DNA from: Sipunculus nudus
Lineage: Eukaryota > Annelida > Sipuncula > Golfingiida > Sipunculidae
Assembly: GCA_026874595.1 (NCBI GenBank)
Contig: CM049313.1
Location: 14,071,508-14,135,507, forward strand
Direction of reading: 5' to 3'
DNA: 64,000 nucleotides
The stretch's first letter is position 1; every line of letters starts with the position of its first letter. Made by a program: the position numbers and the translations under genes. Under the pieces are notes generated by a model. That model had not been told where the DNA came from. It searched no databases and saw only the letters and a list, made by a program, of their open reading frames with translations. Of this stretch, positions 61,602 to 64,000 are shown piece by piece.

Positions 61602-63090
61602 CCCACACGCACACATATACATATATATATATATATATAATAAGTAGTATAGCCGTGTTAGTCTGTATTAGAAATGTAGGAAAAGAGTGTCCGTTGTTTA
61701 TCCTCCTTGTATTGTTCTGGAGTTATGTGACGTATCAATTGAGCGCGTGCACGAGGAGAATACAAGTCTCACTGTAACAGGGGTCGGCAGCTCTCGGTCA
61801 TTGGTCCAATTAATGTGGGCAATCCTTTTCCACGTCACGTCTATTCTGTTCCCTGATATGATCATTCTACGGAATGGTGGCAAGATGTCGCTACAGAATA
61901 GACTTGTTACTCAAAAATGGTTTTAAATTGACTGGAAAATTACATAAGGTAGGCTATTGTTTCCATAATATTTAAATACGCATTTCCCCGTTCTGCCCTA
62001 AGGACAAACTGTTTTGGCGTTTTTTTGACTCACAAAAAAAAATAATCGCGAAAAACAGATTGATTGGGTAATAGAACGGACTATAATAACACTGTTTGAA
62101 CTGCTCTAATTAGTCATACATGGTAAACGTAGCTCACAAAGTCTACTTAGGATCTGATTAATCCAGCAACCGCAACATTTCTGGTTAGGTAACCTCCACA
62201 TTGTTAATGCTGGCTTAACTTGGTACTATTTACATCTGCAGAATTCTTTTCCAGTTTCAGAATTCGTGGGAAGGCGAAACACATGATTATCAAGGCTTCA
62301 AATAGACTATTTGCGCGGCACCAGCGGCTCCTGGATTGCAACATTGTGGAAACCCCGAAAAGTGCAGTCGTACATGAGTGATAAATACAGACCTTTGAAA
62401 TGGTGTAACAAGGACATGAGCAAGACCAAATAAATACCTAAATACAAGTAAATAAAGCAAAATGTTCTGTAATTCAACAAGGTGAGTCCATTTAATGCAC
62501 AATTCTAGATATTATAATGCAGTGATGGATGAACAGGTGGATCTTTAACCTGTTCTACATGTATGCTTAGACACATTAAAATATTCATCCTGGCATCATC
62601 TGAGAAGATTTCCTTGAACAGATGGAAGTCTTAAGCTTAATGTTATGATTATTTACACAATCGAATATAGAATTTAATCAATAAAGAAGCAATAATCATC
62701 TTGAATTAAAGACTCTTGAGCAATTCAAAGGCCTAATTACAACAACATAAGTTTAAATGATCATCGACATAATGAGCGACACCCTGGAAACCAAGTGAAG
62801 CAATATACTCTTTATGTATAACTTTATTGATAAAACGTATGGGTAGACTGGGCTCATTAGTCTCCGTTATGGACCAGTAAACAGTAGAGCTGTCTCTCAC
62901 TCAAAATAGATATGACGGAGCACGGCGGCCGTGTCAGGTGGTTCATTTAGAAGAGGATAAACTCTGATTTCAAACCCAGAGATGATGCCCCGAAGACGGT
63001 AATGCAGGAGCGAATCCATGATACCAGCCCAGGAAGACTGAATGAAAACTCTTATAAGAAGTCCTCTGGTCCAGAAAGAGCGGAACATTT
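61325..63090 (+). repeat. Segmental duplication block, right copy
   Basis: Paralogue of 24945-27290 in the same orientation. It lacks the 26461-27003 insertion (empty site at 62797), has an expanded CT tract, and its hairpin near 62531 is imperfect. In the left copy a C1q unit follows at once; here the match ends at about 63090 and no C1q exon is seen up to the window end. Confidence 0.85.
61561..61599. repeat. (CT)n microsatellite
   Basis: About 39 bases of CT, against about 14 in the paralogous position near 25224. Confidence 0.95.
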
Positions 63091-64000
63091 GGTTTGAAAC
63101 CCTAAAATAATATGTGTCGCACCCCCCCCCCCTACTGTGGAGTGTCATTTTCATTGGACCCAGCATGGAGAATAGAGTTCTGCATTCCTTTGGACTCTGC
63201 AGAATTAACAATAAGCTACTATGTATATCCGCGGAACCTAAAAGGCTTGGACCCACTGAGGCATCATCTTGCATCAATTATTTTTTATCAGTGATGAAAG
63301 ATTTATCCTCATATTTCTGTTATACATACATTAAAGTAGATACCGTATTAGGAACCAAATTATTAATATGTTACATACATATTACCACAACTTATATTCA
63401 TTAGATACTGATACATAAAGTAAATGAGGATGGGATAATCATCCAAGATTTGCAAATACCGCCATTTAATTAGGTACTCATTTGATCCCAGTCTATTGAT
63501 GCCGTAGGTAATGATCAGTAGATACTGATACATAAAGTTATAGAGAATGTCATAGGCGCCACTCGTGTTGTTAATCTGTGCATGTTCATACCATGGAATA
63601 TCAAAGAAAATAAACAATTCCAGTCCAATAATCAAAACACTCCTTACAGATATCCATAGATGTTGCCACAAGGAAATGATTTTAAAGAGAAAGCTATCCA
63701 GAAATTACAAACATGTTAACAATCAGACGAATTCAGCAAACAACTATTACGATATATCACTTAAATCAGAAATGTAAGCCATGGGAAATTGTTTGTAAGC
63801 GACTCCACCTGTCTCCTTTATGAGAATAAGGCATCCAAGATTTTTGGGCATAAACATTTTCAAGGAGATATATCCACATCCCTGAGATTTGAGAGTTTTC
63901 ACCCATAAGAGAAGCACAGATGTGCTTCATGAAAAGGAAATGGTCAGACGTTCAGTAAACGTTCTATTGGGCGAATACATTTATACGTATTGATTTTCTC
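63091..64000. other. Unique right end of the window
   Basis: No gene is recognised. A C tract lies at about 63121. A 20-bp direct repeat, TAGATACTGATACATAAAGT, occurs at about 63402 and 63520. The frames at 62897-63277 and 63363-63671 (minus) have no domain. Confidence 0.5.

Overview
This is AT-rich animal nuclear DNA with no operons and no bacterial-type genes. It is probably from a bivalve mollusc. The reasons are the C1q-domain exons (this family is strongly expanded in bivalves), the Tx1/L1-type and CR1/Rex1-type non-LTR retrotransposons, the pogo/Tigger-like DNA transposons, and many (TA)n, (CA)n and poly-C/poly-G tracts. The species cannot be fixed from the sequence, and the group assignment is itself an inference. 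Almost every short reading frame is a chance frame. The only intact host coding exon I can support is one C1q exon at 38.3-38.7 kb on the minus strand.

Region 1 (about 0.2-22.6 kb) is dominated by a long direct duplication. Copy 1 is 228-7403 and copy 2 is 10088-15349; they are highly similar and differ mainly by a 2.06-kb segment present only in copy 1. Each copy holds an eight-unit, ~155-bp satellite array. Nearly every unit carries AGGTCAnnnTGACCT, which matches the consensus estrogen-response-element palindrome. A third, older copy of the right part lies at 21.9-22.4 kb. Between the copies lie unique sequence, a candidate solo LTR (15.4-16.3 kb, minus) and a 1.6-kb pogo-like element (17521-19128) with TA target duplication and a nested inverted-repeat element.

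Region 2 (about 24.9-63.1 kb) is a cluster of diverged segmental duplications. A recurrent unit begins with a C1q exon and runs through the same series of non-coding landmarks. It is seen as unit A (27.3-37.7 kb, with the C1q exon itself tandemly doubled), unit B (37.7-43.26 kb), a partial unit B2 (about 47-52.5 kb) and unit C (52.5-59.2 kb). A related flanking block occurs at 24.9-27.3 and again at 61.3-63.1 kb. Three of the four C1q exons are broken; the unit B copy is open and keeps a polyadenylation signal. Because the units are paralogous, insertions can be read by comparison with empty sites: a solo LTR with a nested GC-rich element in unit A, a truncated Tx1/L1 LINE at the B/B2 boundary, a CR1/Rex1-like LINE in unit C, and a ~540-bp repeat at 26.5-27.0 kb.

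The genes do not form a pathway. The window looks like a repeat-rich stretch in which a C1q-type (innate immune lectin-like) exon was copied with its flanks and mostly decayed. The observation most worth following is the satellite with its conserved nuclear-receptor-type palindrome.
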